In this document: positions 54,362-63,686 of the stretch, piece after piece
How positions within the stretch are numbered: the stretch's first letter is position 1
Layout of the letters: the number at the start of each line of letters is the position of its first letter
Origin: Paraburkholderia oxyphila NBRC 105797
Lineage (GTDB): Bacteria; Pseudomonadota; Gammaproteobacteria; Burkholderiales; Burkholderiaceae
Assembly: GCF_000685075.1 (NCBI RefSeq)
Contig: NZ_BAYD01000037.1
Location: forward strand, 1-64,000
Direction: 5' to 3'
DNA length: 64,000 nucleotides
Notes under the pieces: generated by a model
What the model saw: only the letters and a program-made list of their open reading frames with translations
Database searches by the model: none
What the model was told of the DNA's origin: nothing
Position numbers and translations under genes: made by a program

Positions 54362-56671
54362 TTGTTTAGACCTCATCGCTTGGTTCCAAAAACGGTTGCG
54401 GCCGCGGCGATCGCCGCACACGGCCTCGTCGCCCATGCAGCGACAACGCCTTTCGTGGTTCAGGACATCCGCATCGAAGGCCTGCAACGCGTCGAGCCCG
54501 GCACGGTGTTCGCGTACCTGCCGATCAAGCAGGGCGATACGTTCACCGACGACAAGGCCTCCGAAGCCATTCGCGCATTGTATGCGACGGGCTTCTTCAA
54601 CGACGTGCGCATCGCCACCGAAGGCGGCGTAGTCGTCGTGCAGGTGCAGGAGCGCCCGGCGATCGGCACGATCGACTTCGCGGGCATCCACGAGTTCGAC
54701 AAGGACAACCTCACGAAGGCGCTGCGCGCAGTCGGCCTCTCGCAAGGCCGCTACTACGACAAGGCGCTCGTCGACAAGGCCGAGCAGGAGCTCAAGCGCC
54801 AGTACCTCACGCGCGGCTTCTACGCAGCCGAAGTCACGACCACGGTCACGCCGATCGACCGCAATCGCGTCGGCCTGCTGTTCTCGGTGGTCGAAGGCCC
54901 TAGCGCGAAGATCCGCCAGATCAACTTCATCGGCAACAAGACGTACAGCACGAGCACGCTCCTCGGCGAGATGCAGCTGTCCACGCCGAACTGGTTCTCG
55001 TGGTACACGAAGAACGACCTGTACTCGAAGGAAAAGCTCACGGGCGACCTCGAGAACGTGCGCTCGTACTACCTGAATCACGGCTACCTCGAGTTCAACA
55101 TCGACTCGACGCAGGTCTCGATTTCGCCCGACAAGAAGGACATGTACCTGACGATCGGGATCCACGAGGGCGAGCCGTACAAGATCTCGGGCATTCATCT
55201 GGCCGGCAATCTGCTCGACCGCGAGGCCGAGCTCAACAAGCTGATCAAGATCAAACCGGGCGATCGCTTCTCGGCCGAGAAGCTGCAAGCCACGACCAAG
55301 GCCATCGTCGACAAGCTCGGCGAATACGGTTACGCGTTCGCGACCGTCAATGCGCTGCCGCAGATCAATCAGGCCGATCACACGGTCGATCTCACGCTGC
55401 AGGTCGACCCGAGCCGCCGTGTGTACGTGCGCCGCATCAACGTGATCGGCAACACGCGTACGCGCGACGAAGTCGTGCGCCGTGAAATGCGTCAGCTCGA
55501 AAGCTCGTGGTTCGATTCGAACCGCCTCGCGCTCTCGAAGGACCGCATCAACCGCCTGGGCTACTTTACCGACGTCGACGTGACGACGGTGCCCGTGGAA
55601 GGCACGCCCGACCAGGTGGACGTCAACGTCAAGGTCACCGAAAAGCCGACCGGCGCCATCACACTGGGCGCGGGCTTCTCGTCGACGGACAAGGTGGTGC
55701 TCTCGGCGGGCGTTTCGCAGGACAACGTATTCGGTTCGGGTACGAGCCTTTCGGTGAACGTCAACACCGCGAAGTCGTACCGCACGCTGGCCGTCACGCA
55801 GGTGGATCCGTACTTCACGGTGGACGGCATCAAGCGCATTACCGACGTCTACTACCGCACGTACCAGCCGCTGTACTACTCGACCGATTCGAGCTTCAAG
55901 ATCATCACCGCGGGTGGCGACCTGAAGTTCGGCATTCCGTTCTCGGAAGTCGATACGGTCTATTTCGGCATCGGTTTCGAGCAGGACCGCCTCGACGTCG
56001 ACCAGTACACGCCGCAGAGCTACATCGACTACGTGAACGAGTTCGGCCGCGTGTCGAACAACGTGCCGCTCACGGCTGCCTGGTCGCGCGATGCGCGTGA
56101 CAGCGCGCTGATCCCGAGCCGTGGCTACTTCTTGCAGACGAACGCCGAGTGGGGCACGCCCATCGGCTCGACGCCGTACATCAAGACCGACGTCCAGGCT
56201 CAGTACTATTACTCGTTCGCGCGTGGTTTCGTGCTGGGCATGAACTTCCAGGCGGGCTACGGCAAGGGCCTCGACGGCAAGCCGTACCCGATCTTCAAGA
56301 ACTACTACGCGGGCGGTATCGGCTCGGTGCGTGGCTATGAACCGAGTTCGCTCGGTCCGCGCGACGCCAAGACGAACGACCCGATCGGCGGTTCGAAGAT
56401 GGTGGTGGGCAACATCGAGCTCACGTTCCCGCTGCCGGGCACCGGCTATGACCGTACACTGCGCGTCTTCACGTTCGTCGATGGTGGTAACGTCTGGGGC
56501 GACGAGGGCAACACCAGCACGGGCGCGAACGGCTTGCGCTACGCGTACGGTGTGGGTCTCGCGTGGATTTCGCCGATCGGTCCGCTCAAGCTGAGCCTGG
56601 GTTTCCCGATCGTGAAACATGAGGGCGACCAGTACCAGAAGTTCCAGTTCCAGATCGGTACGGCCTTCTGA
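54362..56671 (+). CDS. bamA: Outer membrane protein assembly factor BamA
   Basis: The Omp85 core of the BAM complex, which inserts beta-barrel proteins into the outer membrane. The 769-residue protein has a signal peptide (VAAAAIAAHGLVAHA), five POTRA domains (first FVVQDIRIEGLQRVEPGTVF) and a 16-strand barrel with the VRGYEPSSLGPRD loop and C-terminal Phe (QFQIGTAF). It starts with TTG (54362), preceded by GGGGAAG. It lies between rseP and ompH. Confidence 0.97.
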   Translation: MFRPHRLVPKTVAAAAIAAHGLVAHAATTPFVVQDIRIEGLQRVEPGTVFAYLPIKQGDTFTDDKASEAIRALYATGFFNDVRIATEGGVVVVQVQERPAIGTIDFAGIHEFDKDNLTKALRAVGLSQGRYYDKALVDKAEQELKRQYLTRGFYAAEVTTTVTPIDRNRVGLLFSVVEGPSAKIRQINFIGNKTYSTSTLLGEMQLSTPNWFSWYTKNDLYSKEKLTGDLENVRSYYLNHGYLEFNIDSTQVSISPDKKDMYLTIGIHEGEPYKISGIHLAGNLLDREAELNKLIKIKPGDRFSAEKLQATTKAIVDKLGEYGYAFATVNALPQINQADHTVDLTLQVDPSRRVYVRRINVIGNTRTRDEVVRREMRQLESSWFDSNRLALSKDRINRLGYFTDVDVTTVPVEGTPDQVDVNVKVTEKPTGAITLGAGFSSTDKVVLSAGVSQDNVFGSGTSLSVNVNTAKSYRTLAVTQVDPYFTVDGIKRITDVYYRTYQPLYYSTDSSFKIITAGGDLKFGIPFSEVDTVYFGIGFEQDRLDVDQYTPQSYIDYVNEFGRVSNNVPLTAAWSRDARDSALIPSRGYFLQTNAEWGTPIGSTPYIKTDVQAQYYYSFARGFVLGMNFQAGYGKGLDGKPYPIFKNYYAGGIGSVRGYEPSSLGPRDAKTNDPIGGSKMVVGNIELTFPLPGTGYDRTLRVFTFVDGGNVWGDEGNTSTGANGLRYAYGVGLAWISPIGPLKLSLGFPIVKHEGDQYQKFQFQIGTAF

Positions 56672-56715
56672 CGAGGCGTGCAGGAACAGGCATTTACAGA
56701 AACGAGAGGATAACT

Positions 56716-57261
56716 TTGCTAACGGGACTGTTTTCCAGACGGACGATCGGGGCCTTGACGCTATCGCTGGCGATGCTCGCTTTTGGCACGGGCGTGGCCC
56801 ATGCGCAGGAAGCGAAGATCGCGGCGGTCAACTCCGACCGCATCCTGCGCGAATCCGCCCCCGCGAAGGCAGCGCAAACCAAGCTCGAAGCCGAGTTCGC
56901 CAAGCGCGACAAGGACCTGCAGGACATGGCGCAGCGCCTGAAGGCCATGTCGGATGCCCTCGACAAGAACGGCCCGAGCATGGCACCGAGCGACCGCGCG
57001 CAGAAGCAGCGCGACCTGTCGCAACTCGACAGTGACTTCCAGCGCAAGCAGCGCGAATTCCGCGAAGACCTGAACCAGCGCCGCAACGAAGAGCTCGCGG
57101 CGGTGCTGGACCGTGCGAACAAGGTGATCAAGCAGATCGCCGAGCAGCAGCACTATGATCTGATCGTGCAGGAGGCGGTGTACGTGAGCCCGCGCATCGA
57201 CATCACCGACCAGGTCCTGAAGGCGCTCGCAGCGTCGAGCGGCACTGGCAGCAGCAATTAA
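56716..57261 (+). CDS. skp: OmpH/Skp family periplasmic chaperone
   Basis: A 181-residue periplasmic chaperone that holds outer-membrane proteins for BamA. Signal peptide (LTLSLAMLAFGTGVAHA) is followed by IAAVNSDRILRESAPAKAAQTKL and a long coiled coil (FAKRDKDLQDMAQRLKAM). It starts with TTG (56716), preceded by GAGAGGA, the second TTG start in a row after bamA. lpxD follows after 18 bases. Confidence 0.95.
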   Translation: MLTGLFSRRTIGALTLSLAMLAFGTGVAHAQEAKIAAVNSDRILRESAPAKAAQTKLEAEFAKRDKDLQDMAQRLKAMSDALDKNGPSMAPSDRAQKQRDLSQLDSDFQRKQREFREDLNQRRNEELAAVLDRANKVIKQIAEQQHYDLIVQEAVYVSPRIDITDQVLKALAASSGTGSSN

Positions 57262-57279
57262 GGCAGGAGCAGCACGCGC

Positions 57280-58350
57280 ATGGCTTTTACGCTTGAGGAC
57301 ATCGCCGGGCGGTTCGGCGGCGAAGTGATCGGCGACCCGACGCAACGTGTCGGCTCGCTCGCACCGCTCGACCAGGCCGGCCCGCAACAGCTGGCGTTCC
57401 TCGCCAACCCGAAGTACCTGTCGCAGGTCGAGACGACGCGCGCAGGCGCGGTCCTCATCAGCCAGGACGATCTCGAAAAGCTGGCTTCCCGCGAAGGTCG
57501 CAATTTCATCGTCACACCCAATCCGTATGCTTATTTCGCGCGCGTCGCGCAGGCGTTCATCGACCTCGCCGCGCCGAAGGTGCAGCCGGGCGTGCACCCG
57601 AGCGCGCACGTCGACGCAACCGCGAAGGTCGCCGCGAGCGCGGTGATCGGGCCGAACGTCACGGTGGAGGCGGGCGCCACGATCGGCGAGCACGTGCGGC
57701 TGGACGCCAACGTGTTCATCGGCCGCGGCACTCAGGTGGGCGAGGGCGCGCACTTCTATCCGGGCGTGACGGTCTATCACGGCTGCAAGATCGGTGCGCG
57801 CGCCATCGTGCACGCGGGCGCCGTGATCGGCTCGGACGGCTTCGGCTTCGCGCCCGATTTCACGGGCGAAGGCGACGCGCGCACGGGTAGCTGGGTGAAG
57901 ATCCCGCAGGTCGGCGGCGTCTCGATCGGGCCGGATGTCGAGATCGGTGCGAACACGACGATCGACCGTGGCGCCATGGCCGACACGATCATCGAGGAGT
58001 GCGTCAAGATCGATAACCTCGTGCAGATCGGCCACAACTGCAAGGTTGGCGCATACACCGTGATCGCGGGCTGCGCGGGCATTGCCGGCAGCACCACGAT
58101 CGGCCGCCATTGCATGATCGGCGGCGCGGTCGGCATCGCGGGGCACGTCACGCTCGGGGACTACGTGATCGTCACGGCCAAGTCCGGTGTGTCGAAGTCG
58201 CTGCCCAAGGCCGGGATCTATACGAGTGCGTTCCCCGCGGTCGATCACGCCGACTGGAACAAGAGCGCCGCGCTGCTACGCAATATCGACAAGCTGCGCG
58301 ATCGTATCAAGGCGCTCGAGGCCGCCCAGAAGCCGCAAGACGGCGCATAA
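57280..58350 (+). CDS. lpxD: UDP-3-O-(3-hydroxyacyl)glucosamine N-acyltransferase
   Basis: Third step of lipid A synthesis. The 356-residue hexapeptide-repeat enzyme has the N-terminal uridine-binding domain (MAFTLEDIAGRFGGEVIGD, AFLANPKYLSQ) and a long left-handed helix with the active His in ERGAMADTIIEECVKIDNLVQIGHN. Normal length and position in skp-lpxD-fabZ-lpxA-lpxB. Confidence 0.97.
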   Translation: MAFTLEDIAGRFGGEVIGDPTQRVGSLAPLDQAGPQQLAFLANPKYLSQVETTRAGAVLISQDDLEKLASREGRNFIVTPNPYAYFARVAQAFIDLAAPKVQPGVHPSAHVDATAKVAASAVIGPNVTVEAGATIGEHVRLDANVFIGRGTQVGEGAHFYPGVTVYHGCKIGARAIVHAGAVIGSDGFGFAPDFTGEGDARTGSWVKIPQVGGVSIGPDVEIGANTTIDRGAMADTIIEECVKIDNLVQIGHNCKVGAYTVIAGCAGIAGSTTIGRHCMIGGAVGIAGHVTLGDYVIVTAKSGVSKSLPKAGIYTSAFPAVDHADWNKSAALLRNIDKLRDRIKALEAAQKPQDGA

Positions 58351-58357
58351 CAAACCC

Positions 58358-58453
58358 GGTCAGCGAAACCCGGGCTGCGCGCCCTGATCAGCGTGTCCCG
58401 GTCCGCGAGACCCAGGCTACGCGCCTCGGTCTGCGAGACCCGGGGCATTACGC
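58358..58453. repeat. Three degenerate 26-bp direct repeats between lpxD and fabZ
   Basis: Copies beginning GGTCAGCGAAACCCGGGCTG (58358), GGTCCGCGAGACCCAGGCTA (58400) and GGTCTGCGAGACCCGGGGC (58428) share a GGTCnGCGAnACC core. They lie in the 245-base gap. Nothing else is recognised there. Confidence 0.65.
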
Positions 58454-58595
58454 ATGCACGAAGTGCCGCGCGTGGCGCATACTGCGCCTGAAGCGCGGCC
58501 GGCAGGGGTGCCGCGGGAGCCGGGTTTTCGCATGCCGGGCACTTCAGACATCGCATTCGTCAGTCACACGCAATTCCTGCGTGAGCAGAAACACC

Positions 58596-59060
58596 ATGAA
58601 CATCGAAAAACTCAACTTCGACATCCACAAGATCCTCACGCTGCTCCCGCACCGTTATCCGTTCCTGATGGTGGACCGGGTCATCGAGCTCGAACCGCAC
58701 AAGAGCATCAAGGCGTTGAAGAACGTGACCGTCAATGAGCCCTTTTTCACGGGCCATTTCCCGCAACGCCCGGTCATGCCCGGCGTGATGATCCTCGAAG
58801 CGCTCGCGCAGACCGCGGCGCTGCTCACGTTTTCGGAAGAAGAGCAGGACTTCGAGAACACGCTGTACTACTTCGTCGGTATCGACGGCGCGCGCTTCAA
58901 GCGCGTGGTCGAACCCGGCGATCAGCTGATCCTGAACGTGACGTTCGAGCGCTACATGCGCGGCATCTGGAAGTTCAAGGCACATGCCGAAGTGGAGGGT
59001 TCCGTCGCCTGCGAGGCGGAACTCATGTGCACCGTCAAGAAAATGGACGCGGCGCAATAA
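58596..59060 (+). CDS. fabZ: 3-hydroxyacyl-ACP dehydratase FabZ
   Basis: Dehydrates 3-hydroxyacyl-ACP in fatty acid synthesis, the pool also used by LpxA and LpxD. The 154-residue hot-dog protein has LLPHRYPFLMVDRV and the active His/Glu in FTGHFPQRPVMPGVMILEALAQ. ATG 58596 is the start; the frame upstream to 58110 overlaps lpxD in another frame. Confidence 0.97.
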   Translation: MNIEKLNFDIHKILTLLPHRYPFLMVDRVIELEPHKSIKALKNVTVNEPFFTGHFPQRPVMPGVMILEALAQTAALLTFSEEEQDFENTLYYFVGIDGARFKRVVEPGDQLILNVTFERYMRGIWKFKAHAEVEGSVACEAELMCTVKKMDAAQ

Positions 59061-59141
59061 GATGCGCCCCCGCGTGCCGCCGCGCGCCCTCGCTTTGGCA
59101 GGGCGCCCCGGCACGGCAACAGAATCGGAGAGCGAGGACGA

Positions 59142-59930
59142 ATGAGCAGGATCCATCCCACTGCGATCGTCGAGTCCGGCGCGCAAGTCGATGAATCGGC
59201 CGAGATCGGGCCCTATGCGGTGATCGGTGCCAACGTCACCATCGGCGCACGTACGAAGGTCGGCTCGCACAGCGTGCTGGAAGGCCACACGACGATCGGC
59301 GAAGACAATTCGATCGGCCACTATGCGATCGTCGGCGGCCGGCCGCAGGACATGAAGTACAAGGGCGAGCCCACGAAGCTCGTGATCGGCAACCGCAATA
59401 CCATCCGCGAGTTCACGTCGATCCATACGGGCACGGTGCAGGACACCGGCGTCACGATCGTCGGCGACGACAACTGGATCATGTCCTACGTGCACATCGG
59501 GCACGATTGCCGGCTCGGCGATAACGTGATCATGTCGAGCAACGCGCAGCTCGCGGGCCACGTGATCGTGGACGACCACGCGATTGTCGGCGGCATGACA
59601 GGCGTGCACCAGTTCGTGCGCATCGGCGCGCACTCGATGGTGGGCGGCGCATCGGCACTCGTGCAGGACGTGCCGCCGTTCGTGATCGCCGCGGGCAACA
59701 AGGCGGTGCCGCATGGCATCAACGTCGAGGGGCTGCGCCGCCGCGGCTTCTCGCCCGACGCGATCTCGGCGCTGCGCGCGGCCTATCGCGCGCTGTACAA
59801 GAACGGCCTGTCGCTCGAAGAGGCGAAGGTGCAGCTCGCCGAGCTCGCACAGGCGGGTGGCGACGGCGACGCGCACGTGAAGGCGCTGCTCGATTTCGTC
59901 GAGCAGTCGCAACGCGGCATCATCCGCTAA
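59142..59930 (+). CDS. lpxA: UDP-N-acetylglucosamine acyltransferase
   Basis: First step of lipid A synthesis. The 262-residue hexapeptide-repeat enzyme has the active His in GDNVIMSSNAQLAGHV and VDDHAIVGGMTGVHQFVRIG, and the C-terminal helical part GINVEGLRRRGFSPDAI. It is 81 bases after fabZ and 3 bases before lpxB. Confidence 0.98.
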   Translation: MSRIHPTAIVESGAQVDESAEIGPYAVIGANVTIGARTKVGSHSVLEGHTTIGEDNSIGHYAIVGGRPQDMKYKGEPTKLVIGNRNTIREFTSIHTGTVQDTGVTIVGDDNWIMSYVHIGHDCRLGDNVIMSSNAQLAGHVIVDDHAIVGGMTGVHQFVRIGAHSMVGGASALVQDVPPFVIAAGNKAVPHGINVEGLRRRGFSPDAISALRAAYRALYKNGLSLEEAKVQLAELAQAGGDGDAHVKALLDFVEQSQRGIIR

Positions 59931-59933
59931 CCG

Positions 59934-61103
59934 ATGGCGCTGCAAACCCGTCCGCTGCGCCTCGCGATGGTCGCCGGCGAGCCGTCCGGCGACCTGCTCG
60001 CGGCGTCGCTGCTCAAGGGGCTCGTCGGCAGGCTGCCCGATACTGCGCAGTACTATGGAATTGGCGGGCCGCGCATGCAGGCCAGCGCTTTCGACGCGCA
60101 CTGGCCGATGGACAAGCTCACGGTGCGCGGCTATGTCGAGGCGCTCAAGCATATTCCCGAGATCCTGCGCATTCGCAGCGAACTCAAGCATCAGCTGCTC
60201 GCGGACCCGCCTGACGTTTTCATCGGCGTGGACGCGCCCGATTTCAACTTCGGGCTCGAACACCCGTTGCGCGACGCGGGCATTCCCACGGTCCATTTCG
60301 TGTGCCCGTCCATCTGGGCGTGGCGCGGCGGGCGCATCAAGAAGATCCAGAAGGCCGTGGATCACATGCTCTGCGTGTTCCCGTTCGAGCCGGCGATCCT
60401 CGAGAAAGCCGGCGTCGCGGCGACCTACGTGGGGCATCCGCTCGCCGACGACATCCCGCTCGAACCGGACGTGCCCGGCGCGCGCCGCGCGCTCGGCTTG
60501 CCCGAGAGCGGCCCGGTGATCGCGGTGCTGCCGGGCAGCCGCCGTTCCGAGATCAACCTGATCGGTCCGACCTTCTTCGACGCGATGCAGATCATGCAGC
60601 AGCGCGAGCCGGGCCTGCGCTTCGTGATGCCTGCGGCGACGCCGGCGATCCACGCGCAGTTGCAGGAGCTCGCGAACCAGCACCAGGGCCTCGCGCTCAC
60701 GATCATCGACGGTCAGTCGCAAGTGGCGATGACCGCCGCCGATGCGATCCTCGTGAAGAGCGGCACGGTCACGCTCGAGGCGGCGCTGCTCAAGAAGCCG
60801 ATGGTCATCTCGTACAAGGTGCCCTGGCTCACGGGGCAGATCATGCGCCGCCAGGGCTATCTGCCGTATGTCGGCCTGCCGAACATTCTCGCGGGGCGTT
60901 TCGTGGTGCCCGAGATCCTCCAGCACTTCGCGACGCCCGAGGCGCTCGCGGACGCGACGCTCACGCAGTTGCACGATGAGGCTAACCGGCGCACGCTGAC
61001 CGAAGTGTTCACGCAGATGCACCATGCGCTGCGCCAGAACACGGCGGAACGTGCGGCGGAAGTGGTCGCGCGGGTCGTGGAGAAGCGCAGGGGGCAGGCA
61101 TGA
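59934..61103 (+). CDS. lpxB: Lipid-A-disaccharide synthase
   Basis: A GT19 glycosyltransferase that joins UDP-diacylglucosamine and lipid X. The 389-residue protein has VAGEPSGDLLAASLLKGL, GIGGPRMQA, VLPGSRRSEI and KSGTVTLEAAL, all LpxB blocks. The start lies 3 bases after lpxA; the stop overlaps the rnhB start (ATGA). Confidence 0.98.
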   Translation: MALQTRPLRLAMVAGEPSGDLLAASLLKGLVGRLPDTAQYYGIGGPRMQASAFDAHWPMDKLTVRGYVEALKHIPEILRIRSELKHQLLADPPDVFIGVDAPDFNFGLEHPLRDAGIPTVHFVCPSIWAWRGGRIKKIQKAVDHMLCVFPFEPAILEKAGVAATYVGHPLADDIPLEPDVPGARRALGLPESGPVIAVLPGSRRSEINLIGPTFFDAMQIMQQREPGLRFVMPAATPAIHAQLQELANQHQGLALTIIDGQSQVAMTAADAILVKSGTVTLEAALLKKPMVISYKVPWLTGQIMRRQGYLPYVGLPNILAGRFVVPEILQHFATPEALADATLTQLHDEANRRTLTEVFTQMHHALRQNTAERAAEVVARVVEKRRGQA

Positions 61104-61903
61104 CCGAGGGTACGATCAAGCGCGCGCGTACGAAGGCGCCGGCGTCGAAAGCCGCGGGGAAATCTGCGGCCAGGGCATCCTCTAAAGCGCCCTCGAAAGC
61201 GGCGGAAAAGCGCGCGGTGCGGCAGGTGTGGGCGGAGCAGGCGGGCTTGCTGTTCGAGTCGCCCGACGACATCATTTGCGGCGTGGACGAGGCCGGACGC
61301 GGACCGCTGGCGGGCCCGGTGACGGCCGCCGCCGTGATCCTCGATCCGGCACGACCGATTGCCGGCCTCGACGACTCCAAGGCGCTCTCGGCGAAGGCGC
61401 GCGAAGCGCTCTATGACCTCATCGTCGAGCGCGCGCTCGCGTGGTGCGTGGCGTCGGCGAGTGTCGAGGAGATCGACTCGCTCAATATCCTGCACGCGAC
61501 CATGCTGGCGATGCGGCGTGCCGTGGAAGGCCTGAGCGTGACGCCCACGCTCGCCAAGATCGACGGTAACCGCTGCCCGGTGCTGCCGGTGCGCAGCGAG
61601 GCTGTGATTGGCGGCGATGCGCTGGTGCCCAGTATTTCTGCGGCGTCCATCATCGCGAAGGTCACGCGCGACCGCATGTTGCTGGATCTGCACGAGGCGT
61701 TTCCCGTCTACGGGTTCGACGCGCACGCGGGCTACGGCACCGCTCAGCATCTGGCTGCATTGCGCGAGCATGGACCGTGCGAGCATCATCGGCGCTCGTT
61801 CGCGCCCGTGCGCGAGGCCTATGCCCTGCATGGCATCGCGCTGCCGGGCGCGGCAAAGGCCGTCAGCGCCGCCCGTCCGGACGACGCCTTCACGCCAGCC
61901 TGA
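61100..61903 (+). CDS. rnhB: Ribonuclease HII
   Basis: Nicks RNA-DNA hybrids, including single ribonucleotides in DNA. Active residues Asp 63 and Glu 64 lie in CGVDEAGRGPLAGPV; the later Asp is in SIIAKVTRDRMLLDLHEAFPVYGFDAHAGYGT. The first 45 residues are Lys/Ala-rich and disordered, unlike the shorter E. coli enzyme. It overlaps lpxB by four bases. Confidence 0.96.
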   Translation: MTEGTIKRARTKAPASKAAGKSAARASSKAPSKAAEKRAVRQVWAEQAGLLFESPDDIICGVDEAGRGPLAGPVTAAAVILDPARPIAGLDDSKALSAKAREALYDLIVERALAWCVASASVEEIDSLNILHATMLAMRRAVEGLSVTPTLAKIDGNRCPVLPVRSEAVIGGDALVPSISAASIIAKVTRDRMLLDLHEAFPVYGFDAHAGYGTAQHLAALREHGPCEHHRRSFAPVREAYALHGIALPGAAKAVSAARPDDAFTPA

Positions 61904-61997
61904 GCCCCGCGATGCCGCTGCCTGCGCAATCCGGCGCCGCCTTGTGCGGCGCCGTTTTCCTTTCCATTCATCCTCTTTCAGATCGCGAGTCCCGCCC

Positions 61998-62783
61998 GTG
62001 AAAGCCATTACATCGCGCGACAACCCGCTCTACAAGCGTCTGAAGGCGCTGGCCGGCTCGACGCATCAGCAGCGGCGCAGCCATCAGGCCTTGCTCGAAG
62101 GCTTCCACCTCGCGAGCGCGTGGCTCGAAGGCGGCACGCAGCCCGAATATTGCATCGTGACCGAGGGCGCGCTCGCGCATGCCGAGGCGCAGGCCATCGT
62201 CGCGCGCGTGGACGAGCGCCGCGTGATCACGCTGCCCGATGCGCTGTTCGGCCAGCTCTCGAACGTCGTGCATGGCGTGGGCATGTTGCTGCTCGTGGAC
62301 ATGCCCGAGACGCAGTTGCCCACGCGCGTCGAATCGACTTGCCTTGTGCTCGATGGCTTGCAGGATGCAGGCAACGTTGGCTCGATCCTGCGCAGCGCGG
62401 CGGCGGCAGGGGTCGACAAGGTGTTCTGCACGCCGGGAACCGCCTATGTGTGGTCATCGAAGGTGCTGCGTTCGGCGATGGGTGCGCACTTCCTGCTGCA
62501 GGTCTTCGAAAACGTCGATCCCGAGGCGCTGATCGACATGCTCGGCGTGCCGGTCGTGATCACCGATTCGCACGGTGCGAAGGCCATTGACGAGAGCGAC
62601 CTCACGGGGCAGGTGGCGTGGGTTTTCGGCAATGAAGGCGCGGGCGTCTCGCAGGTGTGGCGCGATGCGGCGGCGTGGCGCGTGACGATTCCGCAACCGG
62701 GTGGCATGGAGTCGCTGAACGTGGCCGCCGCAGCGGCCATCTGCCTTTTCGAGCAATGCCGTCAGCAGCGCCACGCGCGCTGA
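61998..62783 (+). CDS. SpoU/TrmH-family RNA 2'-O-methyltransferase
   Basis: A 261-residue SPOUT methyltransferase that methylates ribose 2'-OH of rRNA or tRNA; which base is modified is unknown. The N-terminal substrate-binding domain (LYKRLKALAGSTHQQRRSHQALLEGFHL) is followed by the knotted domain with LVLDGLQDAGNVGSILRSAAAAG, FGNEGAGVS and IPQPGGMESLNVAAAAAICLFE. The start is GTG 61998 (KAITSRDNPLYKRLKALAG); the frame further upstream runs through rnhB out of phase. A bidirectional terminator follows. Confidence 0.93.
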   Translation: MKAITSRDNPLYKRLKALAGSTHQQRRSHQALLEGFHLASAWLEGGTQPEYCIVTEGALAHAEAQAIVARVDERRVITLPDALFGQLSNVVHGVGMLLLVDMPETQLPTRVESTCLVLDGLQDAGNVGSILRSAAAAGVDKVFCTPGTAYVWSSKVLRSAMGAHFLLQVFENVDPEALIDMLGVPVVITDSHGAKAIDESDLTGQVAWVFGNEGAGVSQVWRDAAAWRVTIPQPGGMESLNVAAAAAICLFEQCRQQRHAR

Positions 62784-62815
62784 GCATCACCAGGATTCAT
62801 TCGAATCGTTACAAC

Positions 62816-62843
62816 AAAAAGGCCTGCATTTGCAGGCCTTTTT
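62816..62843. terminator. Bidirectional terminator between the SpoU gene and ppsR
   Basis: AAAAAGGCCTGCA and TGCAGGCCTTTTT pair over a two-base loop, with T-runs on both strands, between convergent genes. Confidence 0.93.
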
Positions 62844-62870
62844 CGCTTCCACAGCTTCCGATCGCGATCG

Positions 62871-63686
62871 TTAGTACACCGGTTTATCGAGGCGGATTTC
62901 CTGCAAGATCGTCGTGGCGATTTCCTCGATGGACTTATGCGTGGACGACAGCCACTTGATGCCTTCGCGGCGCATCATGGCTTCGGCTTCGTTCACTTCG
63001 TAGCGGCAGTTTTCCAGCGCCGCGTACTTGCTGCCGGGACGCCGCTCGTTGCGGATTTCCGTGAGGCGCTGCGGGTCGATCGAGAGGCCGAAGATCTTCG
63101 CGCGATGTGGAAGCAGCGAGGTAGGCAGCTTGCCGCGCTCGAAGTCGTCCGGGATCAGCGGATAGTTCGCTGCCTTCACGCCGTATTGCATCGCCAGATA
63201 GAGGCTGGTCGGCGTCTTGCCGCTGCGCGACACGCCCACGAGGATCACGTCGGCGTCGTTCAGATTGCGGTTGGACTGGCCGTCGTCGTGCGCAAGCGAG
63301 AAGTTGATCGCTTCGATCCGGTTCTTGTATTCGTCGGTGTCGGCGTTCTGGTGGCCGCGGCCCATCGCGTGGCTCGACTTGAGCTCGAGCTCCTGCTCGA
63401 GCGGTTCCACGAAGGTCTGGAACATGTCGAGCACGAGCGCGTTCGAGCGCTTGACGATCTCGTTCGAGTTGCTGTCCACCAGCGTCGTGAAAACGATGGG
63501 GCGGCGGCCTTCCTGCACCGCGGCTTCGTTGATCTTTTCGGCGGTCGAGTAGGCCTTGTCCGTCGAGTCGACGAACGGCACGCGCACGAGGCGGAATTTT
63601 TGGTCGAACTGCGAGAGGATCGAATGCGCGAACGTTTCGGCAGTGATCCCGGTACCGTCGGAGACGATGAATACGGTAGGCGGCAT
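62871..63686 (-). CDS. ppsR: Phosphoenolpyruvate synthase regulatory protein (kinase/pyrophosphorylase)
   Basis: A 271-residue DUF299 protein that inactivates PEP synthase by ADP-dependent phosphorylation and reactivates it by phosphate-dependent dephosphorylation. It begins PTVFIVSDGTGITAETFAHSILSQF, and the P-loop GVSRSGKTPTSLYLAMQYG is at 151-169. The ATG at 63686 fits homologues; the frame to 63881 is extra. The gene normally sits divergent from ppsA, which would lie just beyond the right edge. Confidence 0.95.
   Translation of the reverse strand: MPPTVFIVSDGTGITAETFAHSILSQFDQKFRLVRVPFVDSTDKAYSTAEKINEAAVQEGRRPIVFTTLVDSNSNEIVKRSNALVLDMFQTFVEPLEQELELKSSHAMGRGHQNADTDEYKNRIEAINFSLAHDDGQSNRNLNDADVILVGVSRSGKTPTSLYLAMQYGVKAANYPLIPDDFERGKLPTSLLPHRAKIFGLSIDPQRLTEIRNERRPGSKYAALENCRYEVNEAEAMMRREGIKWLSSTHKSIEEIATTILQEIRLDKPVY

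Noticed and set aside
54263..56620. A 785-codon open frame antisense to bamA
   Set aside because: Complements bamA in a GC-rich frame, with Arg/Val/Asp-rich composition and no domain.
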